64,000 nt of DNA from JAPOUP01 sp965203255 (GTDB lineage Bacteria; Pseudomonadota; Alphaproteobacteria; Rhodobacterales; Rhodobacteraceae): assembly GCA_965203255.1 (NCBI GenBank), contig OZ241882.1:1922001-1986000 (forward strand). The letters run 5' to 3'. Made by a program: the position numbers and the translations under genes. The notes below the pieces were generated by a model that saw only the letters and a program-made list of their open reading frames with translations, was not told where the DNA came from and searched no databases. Positions within the stretch are counted from its first letter, which is position 1, and the number at the start of each line of letters is the position of its first letter. Positions 55,549 to 64,000 of the stretch are shown here, piece by piece.

Positions 55549-57690
55549 GTGGCGCTGGATCGTCTGGTCGGGGTCGAGGATCTGGTCGAAAGGGTCCGAG
55601 CCTACAATCTGAGGTCCAACGGGCCACAGATCCGTGCCGCATACGAGTATTGCGAACTCATGCATCGGGGGCAGTTCCGGCAATCCGGCGAGCCCTACTT
55701 TGTCCATCCGGTTGAGGTCGCCCACATCCTCACGGAAATGCGGCTTGACGACCAGACAATAATCACGGCGCTCCTTCATGACACCATTGAAGACACGAAG
55801 TCGACATTTGACGAGACAAGACGTCGCTTCGGTTCCGAGGTCGCGACGCTGGTCGATGGAGTCACCAAACTGACCAACCTGCAGCTTTCCGGCTCAGGTT
55901 CGGAACAGGCCGAGAATTTCCGCAAGCTGTTTCTGGCAATGTCCCGGGACGCGCGTGTCATACTGGTCAAGCTGGCGGACCGCCTCCACAACATGCGCAC
56001 CATCAAGCACATGAAACCGGAAAAACAGAAGCAGAAAGCGCGTGAGACAATGGAAGTGTTTGCACCGCTTGCAGGCCGGATGGGAATGCAGTGGATGCGC
56101 GACGAACTTGAGGATCTCGCCTTCAGCGTCCTGAATCCGGAGGGGCGCGTTTCCATCATGCGTCGTTTCGTTAAGCTTCAGAAGGAAACCGGCGACGTGG
56201 TCGAGAAGATCACATCCGACATCGAAGCGGAGCTGTCCCGAGTGGGAATCGAAGCCGAAGTAAGGGGCCGGGCCAAGAAGCCGTATTCCATCTGGCGAAA
56301 GATGCAGGCAAAAAAGCTCAGTTTCGCGCGACTCTCCGACATTTACGGTTTCCGCGTGCTGGTTGACGGCAAGGATGACTGCTATCGCGTCCTTGGCGCG
56401 ATGCACCAGAGATGGCGGGCCGTCCCAGGCAGGTTCAAGGATTACATCAGCCAACCCAAGACCAATGGATACCGGTCAATCCATACGACGGTTTCCGGGC
56501 GCGCGGGGAAACGCGTGGAGATTCAGATCCGCACACGGCAGATGCACGATGTGGCCGAAAGCGGGGTCGCAGCCCACTGGTCCTATCGGGATGGCGTGAG
56601 GTCGGGCAATCCCTTTGCGGTTGATCCGACCAAGTGGCTCTCCGATCTCAACGATCGTCTGATGTCCGGCAACAGCTATGACGAGTTCATGGAAGATGTG
56701 AAACTTGAGATGTATCCCGACAAGGTGTTCTGCTTCACGCCAAGGGGCGACGTGGTCAAGTTGCCGCTCGGCGCGACTCCGCTGGACTTCGCCTATGCGA
56801 TCCATACCCGAATCGGCGACAAATGCGTCGGTGCAAGGATCGACCATCAGCGGGTGCCGCTCTGGACACGCATCAGAAACGGGCAGATGGTTGAGATAAT
56901 CACCGCCGAGGGCCAGCGCCCGCACGCCGAGTGGGAAAGCATCGTCAAGACAGGAAGGGCCGGGTCTGCGATCCGACGGTCTCTGCGCGAAGAGGAACGG
57001 AAGCGCTTTGTCAGACTCGGTCGGGAACTGGCAAGGGTGGCATTCGAGCATGTCGGCAAACGCGCCACTGACAAGGCGCTTGCGACGGCGGCCCGGCAAA
57101 TGGGGTTGAGGGACAGTCTGGAACTGCTGGATGAACTTGGCCGCGCAAAGATCAGCGGCAACGAGGTGGTCAGCACGCTCTATCCCAGGCTTGCGCCAGG
57201 GACAGGTGATGAAATCGATGCGGCCCGAGCAGTGGTGGGACTCGCCACGGGCCAGAATTTCGAGCGGGCCCGATGCTGCCAACCAGTGCCGGGAGAGCGA
57301 ATTGCCGGGATTCGCTACCGCGGAAAGGGCGTGTTTGTCCATGCGATCGACTGCGTGGCCCTACAGGAGTACGAAGATCAGTCAAACCGATGGGTCGATC
57401 TTCATTGGCACTCCGGGCCGCATCCAGCGGTCCATACAGTCAGCTTCGACCTAACGATTTCGAATTTCGCCGGCGTGCTTGGACGGGTCTGCACCCTTAT
57501 TGGTGAACAGGGAGCGAACATATCGGATCTGAATTTCATCGACCGCAAACCGGATTTCTACAAACTGATTGTCGACGTGGACCTCAGGGATGCGGAGCAC
57601 CTTCATGCCGTGGTATTGTCACTCGAAGCGGAAAGTGACGTTGCGTCGATCGATCGGTACCGGGATCCGAAACGCAAACCGCAGCCATAG
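55549..57690 (+). CDS. Bifunctional (p)ppGpp synthetase/hydrolase
   Basis: 713 residues from GTG 55549. The order is HD hydrolase (HRGQFRQSGEPYFVHPVEVA, LLHDTIEDT, residues 45-150), synthetase (GRAKKPYSIWRKMQAKKL, DIYGFRVLV, KTNGYRSIHTTV, residues 230-340), TGS (CFTPRGDVVKLPLGATPLDF, near 395-455) and a C-terminal ACT domain (FAGVLGRVCTLIGEQGANIS). The HD site retains HDxxED, so both activities are predicted. Alphaproteobacteria usually have this single Rel protein for the stringent response. Confidence 0.94.
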   Translation: MALDRLVGVEDLVERVRAYNLRSNGPQIRAAYEYCELMHRGQFRQSGEPYFVHPVEVAHILTEMRLDDQTIITALLHDTIEDTKSTFDETRRRFGSEVATLVDGVTKLTNLQLSGSGSEQAENFRKLFLAMSRDARVILVKLADRLHNMRTIKHMKPEKQKQKARETMEVFAPLAGRMGMQWMRDELEDLAFSVLNPEGRVSIMRRFVKLQKETGDVVEKITSDIEAELSRVGIEAEVRGRAKKPYSIWRKMQAKKLSFARLSDIYGFRVLVDGKDDCYRVLGAMHQRWRAVPGRFKDYISQPKTNGYRSIHTTVSGRAGKRVEIQIRTRQMHDVAESGVAAHWSYRDGVRSGNPFAVDPTKWLSDLNDRLMSGNSYDEFMEDVKLEMYPDKVFCFTPRGDVVKLPLGATPLDFAYAIHTRIGDKCVGARIDHQRVPLWTRIRNGQMVEIITAEGQRPHAEWESIVKTGRAGSAIRRSLREEERKRFVRLGRELARVAFEHVGKRATDKALATAARQMGLRDSLELLDELGRAKISGNEVVSTLYPRLAPGTGDEIDAARAVVGLATGQNFERARCCQPVPGERIAGIRYRGKGVFVHAIDCVALQEYEDQSNRWVDLHWHSGPHPAVHTVSFDLTISNFAGVLGRVCTLIGEQGANISDLNFIDRKPDFYKLIVDVDLRDAEHLHAVVLSLEAESDVASIDRYRDPKRKPQP

Positions 57691-57710
57691 AAGGGAGCAA
57701 CGGGCGAGAG

Positions 57711-58418
57711 GTGGTTTTCAAACGTCGTGATGCGCGTAGCTGGCTGCAGGTCATGGGCCAGATCCTATATCCAAAGGGCGGGTGGAGACGCGCCGCACAT
57801 TACGTTGTTCACCGTCTGCGCCGTCTGCCCGACCCGCCACACAAGATCGCCCGGGGGGTTGCCGCCGGAGTCTTCGTCTGTTTCACGCCGCTTTTCGGGT
57901 TTCACTTCCTGCTGGCGGCCGCACTGGCGTTTCTCATACAGGGCAACATCGTTGCCGCCCTTCTGGCAACCTTCATCGGCAATCCGCTTACGTTTCCGAT
58001 CATTGCGGCGTTCTGCATGGAGATCGGCGAATGGATTCTCGGAATGGAGGCGGAAGTACCTCTGAACCAGGTCTTTGTGGAGTTCAGCCGTACGACTGCA
58101 GAGCTATGGCACAATGTCGCTGCAGTCTTCACCGACAACGTGATGCAATGGAACCGGATGGGCAGTTTCTTCCAACGCGTGTTCCTGCCTTATGTTGTGG
58201 GGGGAATCCTGCCGGGTCTCACCGCCGGGACGCTGGCCTATCTCTTGACTTTGCCCGCTGTTGCTGCCTACCAGAGGCGCCGGGTGAAAAAACTCAAGGA
58301 ACGCATCGCGAAGCATCGGAAGATGTTGCAGGAAGCGGAAATGGCATCTGCGCAGGAAGAGGCCGCGGTGATCGGAGGCTTTCAGGAATCGACCCCCTCC
58401 GAGCGCCGGGATCCATAG
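57711..58418 (+). CDS. DUF2062-domain membrane protein
   Basis: 235 residues from GTG 57711. The DUF2062 core PHKIARGVAAGVFVCFTPLF, GNIVAALLATFIGNPLTFP and a further pair of hydrophobic segments near residues 150-185 are present. The C-terminal 45 residues are charged and coil-like. Function unknown; it is a constant neighbour of rel and pdxJ in alphaproteobacteria. 10 bases before pdxJ. Confidence 0.88.
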   Translation: MVFKRRDARSWLQVMGQILYPKGGWRRAAHYVVHRLRRLPDPPHKIARGVAAGVFVCFTPLFGFHFLLAAALAFLIQGNIVAALLATFIGNPLTFPIIAAFCMEIGEWILGMEAEVPLNQVFVEFSRTTAELWHNVAAVFTDNVMQWNRMGSFFQRVFLPYVVGGILPGLTAGTLAYLLTLPAVAAYQRRRVKKLKERIAKHRKMLQEAEMASAQEEAAVIGGFQESTPSERRDP

Positions 58419-58428
58419 GGAGGCATCG

Positions 58429-59193
58429 TTGAAACCGGTTGGCAGACTCCGTCTTGGGGTGAACATCGATCATGTTGCCACGGTGCGCAACGCACGCGGT
58501 TCGGCCTACCCGGATCCGGTTCGAGCCGCAAGAATGGCGGAAGAGGCTGGCGCCGATGGGATCACCGCCCATCTGCGAGAGGACCGGCGGCATATTTCGG
58601 ACGGGGACATCGAGCGCCTCATGACCCATCTCTCGCTGCCGCTAAATCTCGAGATCGCCGCAACTCCCGAAATGCAGGGAATCGCGCTTCGCCACAAGCC
58701 GCATGCGGTCTGCGTTGTTCCCGAGAAGCGCGAGGAGCGGACGACTGAGGGCGGACTTGAAGTTTCACGTGAGGAGACCCGGCTTGCGGACTTCGTCCTG
58801 CCGCTCGCCGGGGCCGGTTGTCGGGTATCGATGTTCATCGCCGCTGATCCCAAACAGGTCGAGGCCGCCCATCGAATTGGTGCCGCTGTGGTCGAGCTTC
58901 ACACAGGAGCGTATTGTGACGCCTTCTCAGAGGGTCGGCATGATGACGCGCAGGACGAACTCGCGAGGTTGCGCGAGATGTCAGCGCTCGCTCATTCTCT
59001 CGGGCTTGAGGTGCATGCGGGTCACGGTCTGGCCTACGACACGGTCAGGTCCGTCGCCGTGTTTCCGGAATTGACCGAGCTCAACATCGGTCATTTTCTG
59101 ATTGGGGAGGCGGTGTTCCGCGGGCTTGCGGGGGCAATCCACGAAATGCGCAGGCTGATGGACGAGGCCCGCGGGGAAGCCGCCCTTATCTGA
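58429..59193 (+). CDS. pdxJ: Pyridoxine 5'-phosphate synthase
   Basis: 254 residues from TTG 58429 (MKPVGRLRLGVNIDHVATVR), preceded by GGGAGGC. Landmarks: GADGITAHLREDRRHI, LPLNLEIAATPEMQGIAL, VCVVPEKREERTTEGGL, GAAVVELHTGAYCD and LNIGHFLIGEAVFRGL. It condenses 1-deoxyxylulose-5-phosphate with a phosphohydroxyamino ketone to make vitamin B6. The usual downstream acpS is not here; a nuclease-helicase relic follows instead. Confidence 0.94.
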   Translation: MKPVGRLRLGVNIDHVATVRNARGSAYPDPVRAARMAEEAGADGITAHLREDRRHISDGDIERLMTHLSLPLNLEIAATPEMQGIALRHKPHAVCVVPEKREERTTEGGLEVSREETRLADFVLPLAGAGCRVSMFIAADPKQVEAAHRIGAAVVELHTGAYCDAFSEGRHDDAQDELARLREMSALAHSLGLEVHAGHGLAYDTVRSVAVFPELTELNIGHFLIGEAVFRGLAGAIHEMRRLMDEARGEAALI

Positions 59194-59514
59194 ATGGCCG
59201 TAAAGCACCAATCCATGGTGAACGCACTGGTATAAGTACGTTCCTGTTCCCAAGACCCACTGAGATGCTGTTCAGCGAAACGGTTGTGAATTCCAGGAAG
59301 TGCGTTGTGCCATTCAATGCCTACTTCGGGTCGGCGGCACTCGTAGCCGCATTTCCGTCAGTCAGTCCGTGGGACACTCCACTCGGCGAGGACGGCCAAG
59401 GCCCGCTCCACATGCGGTTTCATATTGGTCAGGTTGCAGACAGGGCACCATCATAATGAGTCATTGCCATCGCTTGCATTCATGCCGACCATCAAACAGG
59501 CGGATCGTTCTCAA
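59194..59514. other. Intergenic stretch downstream of pdxJ, no gene recognised
   Basis: About 320 bp between pdxJ and the helicase relic. Short frames on both strands have no family resemblance. It may be the scar where downstream genes were lost. Confidence 0.4.
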
Positions 59515-60576
59515 TCAACCCAATCTGCGGAACTGCGCAAGCAATGTCTTGCCACCCGAGGTGGGAATGTCGACGACCACCGGCGTTTTCGCCTGATCGA
59601 GCAGACCATGCTCAAGCAACGCCGTGCGTTGTGGAGGCAACAGTTCGAAAATCGCCTGGTGTTCCCGAGGCGCCAGAGAGCGCACGAAGTCCGTGGCTTA
59701 CGAGTTAACCGTTCGCGTCGCCCAGGTCATCGAATTCGTTACCATGACGCGCGCCGTTGCGTGCAGCCATCTGAGCACCATCTCCTGCTGCCTGTCCCCT
59801 GCTCCGGCTGCCGCCCGAATTCCAGCTTCGAAGTGTTTGTTCAGCGTACTGAACGGGTCGCCCGGTTCACCCCGGAACATGTACCTTGCCAGCGTCTCGG
59901 TCGCTTTCGCCCAGTAGTAAAGTGCCGCCAACCGAAGGGCGACAGTCCGGTCCACGACCCCCGAACCGTTTTGCAGAAGGTGTTCCTCGTGAACATGCTG
60001 GTCATGGCGCAACCCGACGATGATCCCGCGGATTCGATCCAGATTATCCCAACTTTCCTTGCGAAAAAGCCTGATCCAGCACGCGAACAATCCATAGAGG
60101 AGCCTACGGTCCCATTCTGCGTCCGCGACGCTCGGAACCCTCAATGCCTCTCCCTGCTCGCGATACCAGTGCCGAAGGTCCAACCAACGATCGCCGCAAT
60201 AAGCGGCCGCGGAGAGTTGAAGCACGAAGAAAGGGCGCTCATACGACCCAGCAGGGACAGGAAGGAGCCTGCGGATATCAAACACCCGAAACGAAGCGGC
60301 GACCGCCTGGTCCCGGAGTTGCTGATTGTGGCGAGCCGGACGGCCCAACTCATCCAGACCTTCGATGGCCGCCAGTTCGAATGCAAACGCCACCCTTTCA
60401 AGAAACGTTTCGTCCTCCGAACTCCTATCGAATGAGAAACTGATCTGCTTACCGCCCGCCCGCCGCGCCAAACGCTGTTGAACGAGGTTGTCCGCCCGCG
60501 ACAGCTTCTCTGTCCCGATGGCGGAAACGGCCCAACGACTGTTGAGGGCGTCCAGTGCTCCGCCGGACAGGCTCAC
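59515..60576 (-). pseudogene. Truncated helicase of a nuclease-helicase pair
   Basis: From GTG 60576, which overlaps the nuclease stop (GTGA), 293 codons run to TAA at 59698: ALDALNSRWAVSAIGTEKLS, then FLERVAFAFELAAIEGLDEL and further helical sequence. Beyond the TAA the same frame continues LAPREHQAIFELLPPQRTAL and VVVDIPTSGGKTLLAQFRRL, a Walker A of an SF2 helicase, and then stops at 59515. So there is one nonsense codon and loss of the whole motor after motif I. The N-terminal helical region resembles those of large defence helicases; no system name can be given with confidence. Confidence 0.65.
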
Positions 60577-61190
60577 TGTTCTCCTCCTATCCGCTGTGAC
60601 AGCATCTCTTCGCCAATACCGTCCAAGCTTTCCTGCGGCACGTAGAGTGCGAGCAGCTCGATACGCGTACCTTCGGGACACGCAACGGCAAGGCTATCGA
60701 TCCGAATCCTCGAATCATCGTGATCCGGTTCCACGTCCCGAACGAGGCGCCTCACGAGACCGTCGCGGACAGCTTCCTCGGCGCGCATTTTCCAGTTGCC
60801 GCTTCAGTGCAGTGGGACCGCACAACGCTTCTGGGAGATAATGCTGTTCGCTTGATGTGTTGACCTCGCCGAACGCAAAATAACCGCCCTTGCCGTCGAC
60901 CCCGAATCCGACCAAGTCCGTGCCCGGCAAGCTGGAGCCAGTCATTTGCTCATCACAACCATCTGGCCTGGGCAAACTGCACGACCGATGGTCTGTCAGG
61001 TATGTCTCCGCGACCGCTACGCCCACTCGCCAGTCCTCAATCCTCTCCGCATCCTCCAGAACGCGCCGCAGTCCTTTCTGGGCGAATTCCGTCCCCGCCA
61101 GGGTCGCGAGAACGTCCTTCGATAATCGCCTTGCCTTCGTCGTCAAACAGAATCGATGATCGAACACCAGGTTGCGGCATGCGGTTAGCC
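60573..61190 (-). pseudogene. Decayed PD-(D/E)XK-like nuclease paired with the helicase
   Basis: Two frames meet near 60785. The first reads ERIEDWRVGVAVAETYLTDH, SLPGTDLVGFGVDGKGGYFA, then FAFGEVNTSSEQ; the second continues AEEAVRDGLVRRLVRDVEPD to a stop at 60573. The D..(x)..FGEVKTS arrangement is a PD-(D/E)XK nuclease core, and here the catalytic Lys is replaced by Asn. The stop overlaps the helicase start with a good ribosome-binding site (GGAGGAG), showing they once formed an operon. Hachiman-like HamA/HamB pairs have a comparable layout; the identity is not proven. Confidence 0.6.
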
Positions 61191-62000
61191 CCAGGTCGGA
61201 TGGAACAGGCCAGCCGGGGAAAGCGTGAACACTTCGCATCCGGTCGCCGTCACACCAACCGAATGCTCGAACTGGGCTGACAGCGATCTATCGCGCGTCA
61301 CCGCAGTCCAGTCGTCCGGCAGTATCTTGGTTTCCCGGCGGCCAAGATTTACCATTGGCTCGATGGTGAAGAACATGCCCTCTTTCAGTTTCGCACGACT
61401 CCCGGGCAACCCGTAGTGGAGTACGTTGGGCGGAGCGTGGAAAACGCGCCCGAGGCCATGGCCACAGAAATCCCGCACCACTGACATCCTATGGCGTTCA
61501 ACGTGACCTTGAATCGCGTGACCGATGTCGCCGAACGTGTTCCCCGGCCGAACCGCCCGTATCCCCTGCATCAACGCGTCGTGCGTAACCTGAATCAGTC
61601 GTTCGGCCCTTCTGGAAATCGATCCGGCTGCGTACATTCTGGACGAATCGCCGTACCACCCATCGACGATCACGGTCACGTCGATGTTCATGATATCCCC
61701 GTTCTTGAGGGTTTTCCGATCACTGGGAATTCCATGGCAAACGACATGGTTCACGGAAATGCAGCTGGCGTGCCTGTATCCCCTGTAGCCGATGGTGGCC
61801 GAAACGGCACCGGCGTCCTTGATCAGAGTCTGGATTGCGCTGTCCAGTGCACCGGTGCTCTGACCCACAGCCACCAAAGGGGCAACCGCGTCGAGGATCT
61901 CTGCCGCAAGGCGGCCTGCCTTGCACATACCCTCGAAGTCGCCGGGCTCGTGGAGGCGGATGCCGTCCCTGGTTAGCCGTTGCCGGTTGCGATTGTCCAC
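61185..62000 (-). CDS. map: Methionine aminopeptidase type I
   Basis: 271 residues from GTG 62000. Metal ligands: NIDVTVIVDGWYGDSSRM (two Asp), CGHGLGRVFHAPPNVLHY (His), FTIEPMVNLG (Glu) and QFEHSVGVTATG (Glu). It removes the initiator Met from new proteins. The usual bacterial motif HGIPSDRKTLKNGDI is present. The nuclease relic overlaps its 3' end by a few bases. Confidence 0.94.
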   Translation of the reverse strand: MDNRNRQRLTRDGIRLHEPGDFEGMCKAGRLAAEILDAVAPLVAVGQSTGALDSAIQTLIKDAGAVSATIGYRGYRHASCISVNHVVCHGIPSDRKTLKNGDIMNIDVTVIVDGWYGDSSRMYAAGSISRRAERLIQVTHDALMQGIRAVRPGNTFGDIGHAIQGHVERHRMSVVRDFCGHGLGRVFHAPPNVLHYGLPGSRAKLKEGMFFTIEPMVNLGRRETKILPDDWTAVTRDRSLSAQFEHSVGVTATGCEVFTLSPAGLFHPTWG

Positions 62001-62146
62001 ACCTGCTCTCCCGAGGTCGATCGGGCTTACCTATGGCACCCTTGCAGGAAGTGCCAGTGGCGGGCTGGCGACAGCATCGGAAGCAGCGGCGGGAGATCGA
62101 TAGGTCCGACGCAGCTGGATCCGAAATGTATCCGCCCGAAGCCCGT

Positions 62147-62851
62147 TCATGCCATGACGGAGATCGACCTGCGCAGGGAAATTCCGTCCTGAGAGACTGC
62201 GCAGTCATAGCAGATGGCCTGCACTCCCGCCTCCTTCGCCCGTGAGAACGCGGCTGCATAGACTGGATCGAGATCCTTGGCGAGACGGAAGCGACCACAG
62301 TCGGTACGCTGCACAACGTAGAACATCACGGCGCGATGGCCCTGTCCAGCCATTTCAGCCAGTTCGTCAAGATGACGGGCACCGCGGGCGGTCACGCTGT
62401 CGGGGAATTCCGCCCAGTCGCCATCCCGCCGCAGGTGAACGTTTTTCACTTCAACATAGGCATCGGGGAGATCTGGTCCGCGGAGCAGGAAATCGACGCG
62501 GCTACGCTTTCCATATGGAACCTCGGACTGAGTATCGCGGTAGGCCGATAGTTCGGCTATACGTCGTTCCCGCAGTGCCTGACGTACCAGACGATTGGGT
62601 ACGGAAGTGTCGATTCCCGCGAAATGGCCATTGTCGAGTTCGACAACGCGCCAGCCGAACCTGAGCTTCCGCTTGGGATCATCATTGGGTTCGAGCCAAC
62701 ATCGCGTGTCAGGATCCGCCAGGCCAAGCATCGCGCCTGGATTGGGGCAGTGCGCGGTGACCTGCCCGCCATCCTCCAGTTCAAAATCCGCAAGGAAACG
62801 CTTGTAGCGTCGGATCAGGCGGGCGGGAACGAGCGGCGTGTCAAACTGCAT
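62147..62851 (-). CDS. sfsA: SfsA DNA-binding/nuclease family protein
   Basis: 234 residues. Typical features: VPARLIRRYKRFLADFELED, AHCPNPGAMLGLADPDTRCW, RVDFLLRGPDLPDAYVEVKN (PD-(D/E)XK-like Asp and E-x-K), FPDSVTARGARHLDELAEMA and RAVMFYVVQRTDCGRFRLA. First described as a sugar fermentation stimulation protein; structure suggests a nuclease. Upstream of map, 146 bases apart. Confidence 0.93.
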   Translation of the reverse strand: MQFDTPLVPARLIRRYKRFLADFELEDGGQVTAHCPNPGAMLGLADPDTRCWLEPNDDPKRKLRFGWRVVELDNGHFAGIDTSVPNRLVRQALRERRIAELSAYRDTQSEVPYGKRSRVDFLLRGPDLPDAYVEVKNVHLRRDGDWAEFPDSVTARGARHLDELAEMAGQGHRAVMFYVVQRTDCGRFRLAKDLDPVYAAAFSRAKEAGVQAICYDCAVSQDGISLRRSISVMA

Positions 62852-62996
62852 CCGTGATATTTCTCCAGAAATTCGGGCCGGATCGCCACGAATGGACCTG
62901 TCTCTGAGTCAGGCGTTGCTTCGGAGGGAAACTGGCGTGAAGTAGAGCGATGTTGGTGGTTCATTTGGTGCCACAATATGGATTTTCAATAAGGGT

Positions 62997-63026
62997 TGCA
63001 TTGACGATACACCTTAAATGGATAAT
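62997..63026 (+). promoter_or_regulatory. Possible sigma-70 promoter for mlaA
   Basis: TTGCAT at 62997-63002 and GATAAT at 63021-63026 are separated by 18 bases, 62 bases before the mlaA ATG. TTGACG at 63001-63006 with TAATGG (16-base spacing) is an overlapping alternative. Confidence 0.35.
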
Positions 63027-63087
63027 GGACTAGGGAATGTGCGCTTGCCACACTGGCTGTCAGGAACTGAACAGTGATTGTTTGAAA

Positions 63088-63846
63088 ATGGACTGTATTC
63101 GCGCAGTGACGCTTACCGCCGTGGCATTCGCCGGGCTTTCCGCCTGTGCGCCAGCTGATATCGAGCGTGACCCAGACGATCCTCTGGAAGACATCAACCG
63201 GGTAACGCACGGGTTCAACAAGGGTCTTGACAGCGTTCTGTTCAGACCCATTGCCACGGCCTACGGCACGGTTGTTCCGGAACCCGTGATGCGCGGCATC
63301 GATAATTTCGCGAGTAACGCAAGTCTACCCGGGACGATCGTGAACGATGTCCTGCAGGCGAATTTTGAGGATGCGGCGAACAATCTCGGAAGATTTCTCG
63401 TGAACACAACCTTTGGGATCGCCGGTCTGATCGATCCGGCCACGTCCATGGACCTACCGGCCCGCGACAGTGACTTTGGCGAGACACTGCATGTCTGGGG
63501 CTTCGGCGAAGGTGCCTATGTGGAACTGCCGGTCATGGGACCTTCGACAGGGCGCGATGCCGTCGGCATCATTGCGGATTTCATCATGAACCCGTTGCCG
63601 AATATCCTCACACGCGAGGGCCGGAGAGTGGTGACAGGCGCGAACTGGTCGTCCAGGGTGGGCCTCCGTTATCAACTCCGTGACACGATCGATTCAATCC
63701 TGTACAGTAGTTCCGATTCCTATGAGCAGCTTCGGCTGAACTATCTGGATTCGCGACGCTATGCCTTGGGAGGCGGCGATGTTCTGGACGAGGATACCTC
63801 TGGATGGCTGAATGACCCGTTTATTCTCGACCTATACGAGCAGTGA
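63088..63846 (+). CDS. mlaA: MlaA/VacJ outer-membrane lipoprotein
   Basis: 252 residues from ATG 63088. The lipoprotein signal is MDCIRAVTLTAVAFAGLSAC, with the lipobox LSAC at residue 20. Family motifs: DPLEDINRVTHGFNKGLDSV, FLVNTTFGIAGLIDPATSM and DSDFGETLHVWGFGEGAYVE, with LPVMGPSTGRD. MlaA extracts phospholipids from the outer leaflet of the outer membrane and passes them to MlaC. It overlaps mlaC by 35 bases. Confidence 0.93.
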   Translation: MDCIRAVTLTAVAFAGLSACAPADIERDPDDPLEDINRVTHGFNKGLDSVLFRPIATAYGTVVPEPVMRGIDNFASNASLPGTIVNDVLQANFEDAANNLGRFLVNTTFGIAGLIDPATSMDLPARDSDFGETLHVWGFGEGAYVELPVMGPSTGRDAVGIIADFIMNPLPNILTREGRRVVTGANWSSRVGLRYQLRDTIDSILYSSSDSYEQLRLNYLDSRRYALGGGDVLDEDTSGWLNDPFILDLYEQ

Positions 63847-64000
63847 TCCGTCGCGGCGGCGGTTTCTGCTTGCAGGAGGCGCCTTGGCCATTGTGGCCGC
63901 AATGCCCGCGTTGGCGCGGCCTGAGGCGGCAAAGGCGCTTGTTGAGCGAATGGTCAGTGAAATCAATGCTGCCGTCGCATCAGACCGATCCAGAGACGGT
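63812..64000 (+). CDS. mlaC: MlaC periplasmic phospholipid carrier (partial, runs off the window)
   Basis: The first 63 codons from ATG 63812: MTRLFSTYTSSDPSRRRFLL then AGGALAIVAAMPALARPE. The RRRFLLAGG segment is a twin-arginine-like signal with cleavage expected after ALA. The following AAKALVERMVSEINAAVASD resembles the start of mature MlaC/ABC-transporter auxiliary proteins. It lies in a different frame overlapping the end of mlaA, in line with an mlaA-mlaC operon. Confidence 0.75.
   Translation, partial: MTRLFSTYTSSDPSRRRFLLAGGALAIVAAMPALARPEAAKALVERMVSEINAAVASDRSRDG

Noticed and set aside
59425..60435. Rightward open frame of 336 codons downstream of pdxJ
   Set aside because: It is antisense to the helicase relic, whose leftward frame has a Walker A and coupled start.
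1..64000. tRNA, rRNA, CRISPR array or replication origin
   Set aside because: No cloverleaf-type GGTTCGA-x-TCC arm, rRNA core sequence, regular spaced repeats or iteron cluster was noticed in reading; a covariance-model scan would be needed to exclude a tRNA fully.

Overview
The window is GC-rich chromosomal DNA, most likely from an alphaproteobacterium. The best clue is the run NYN-domain gene / folK / rpoZ / rel (spoT-type) / DUF2062 / pdxJ, together with accD-folC, ispH-rnhA and an mlaA-mlaC pair whose MlaC has a twin-arginine-like signal. This arrangement is typical of Rhodobacterales-like genomes; that placement is inference. Housekeeping genes are ordinary and intact. They are separated by stretches dense in insertion sequences (IS), IS-derived miniature elements and broken defence genes, as in a genome with recent IS proliferation.

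Layout. 1-13,990: a five-gene, translationally coupled operon: metallo-beta-lactamase-fold protein, an E2-E1-JAB ubiquitin-pathway fusion, a small membrane protein, a HEPN-SNF2 helicase, and a sacsin-like HATPase with a C-terminal zinc/HNH-like module. The first gene is broken by an IS with a 9-bp target duplication, the last by an IS110 element. 14.0-14.5 kb: relic of an AAA-ATPase-like gene. 15.0-23.2 kb: MFS transporter, zapE, thpR, folC, accD, CPBP protease, ilvD. 23.2-29.6 kb: IS1595-derived MITE, IS30 copy 1, a three-gene module (glycine-rich protein plus two uncharacterised genes), collapsed type I restriction genes, a FitAB-type toxin-antitoxin relic and an IS30-derived MITE. 29.7-31.7 kb: 2,4-dienoyl-CoA reductase-like enzyme. 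31.8-40.6 kb: second defence graveyard: methylase relic, D12 methyltransferase plus frameshifted NotI-like nuclease, a 100-bp AT-rich MITE, a GmrSD-like gene split by IS30 copy 2, a Uma2 nuclease and a GIY-YIG relic. 40.6-63.9 kb: mainly chromosomal operons (OmpA-like/peroxidase/GNAT/CinA-like; RidA/GDPD/FemAB-like/PhhB; peroxiredoxin; ferredoxin reductase; a glycosyltransferase with a C12 tract; rnhA, a methyltransferase split by IS30 copy 3, ispH; NYN, folK, rpoZ, rel, pdxJ; map; sfsA; mlaA; mlaC). A decayed nuclease-helicase pair sits between pdxJ and map.

Most candidate anti-phage or restriction loci here carry at least one visible lesion. In three cases (IS30 copies 1-3) and for the first IS, removing the element and one target-site copy restores the reading frame exactly. 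For IS110 an in-frame join is also possible, so ancestral genes can be read with some confidence. The most interesting unit is the five-gene operon at the left end, which joins a ubiquitin-like conjugation/deconjugation protein to a HEPN-helicase/HATPase pair; I cannot match the complete combination to a named system.
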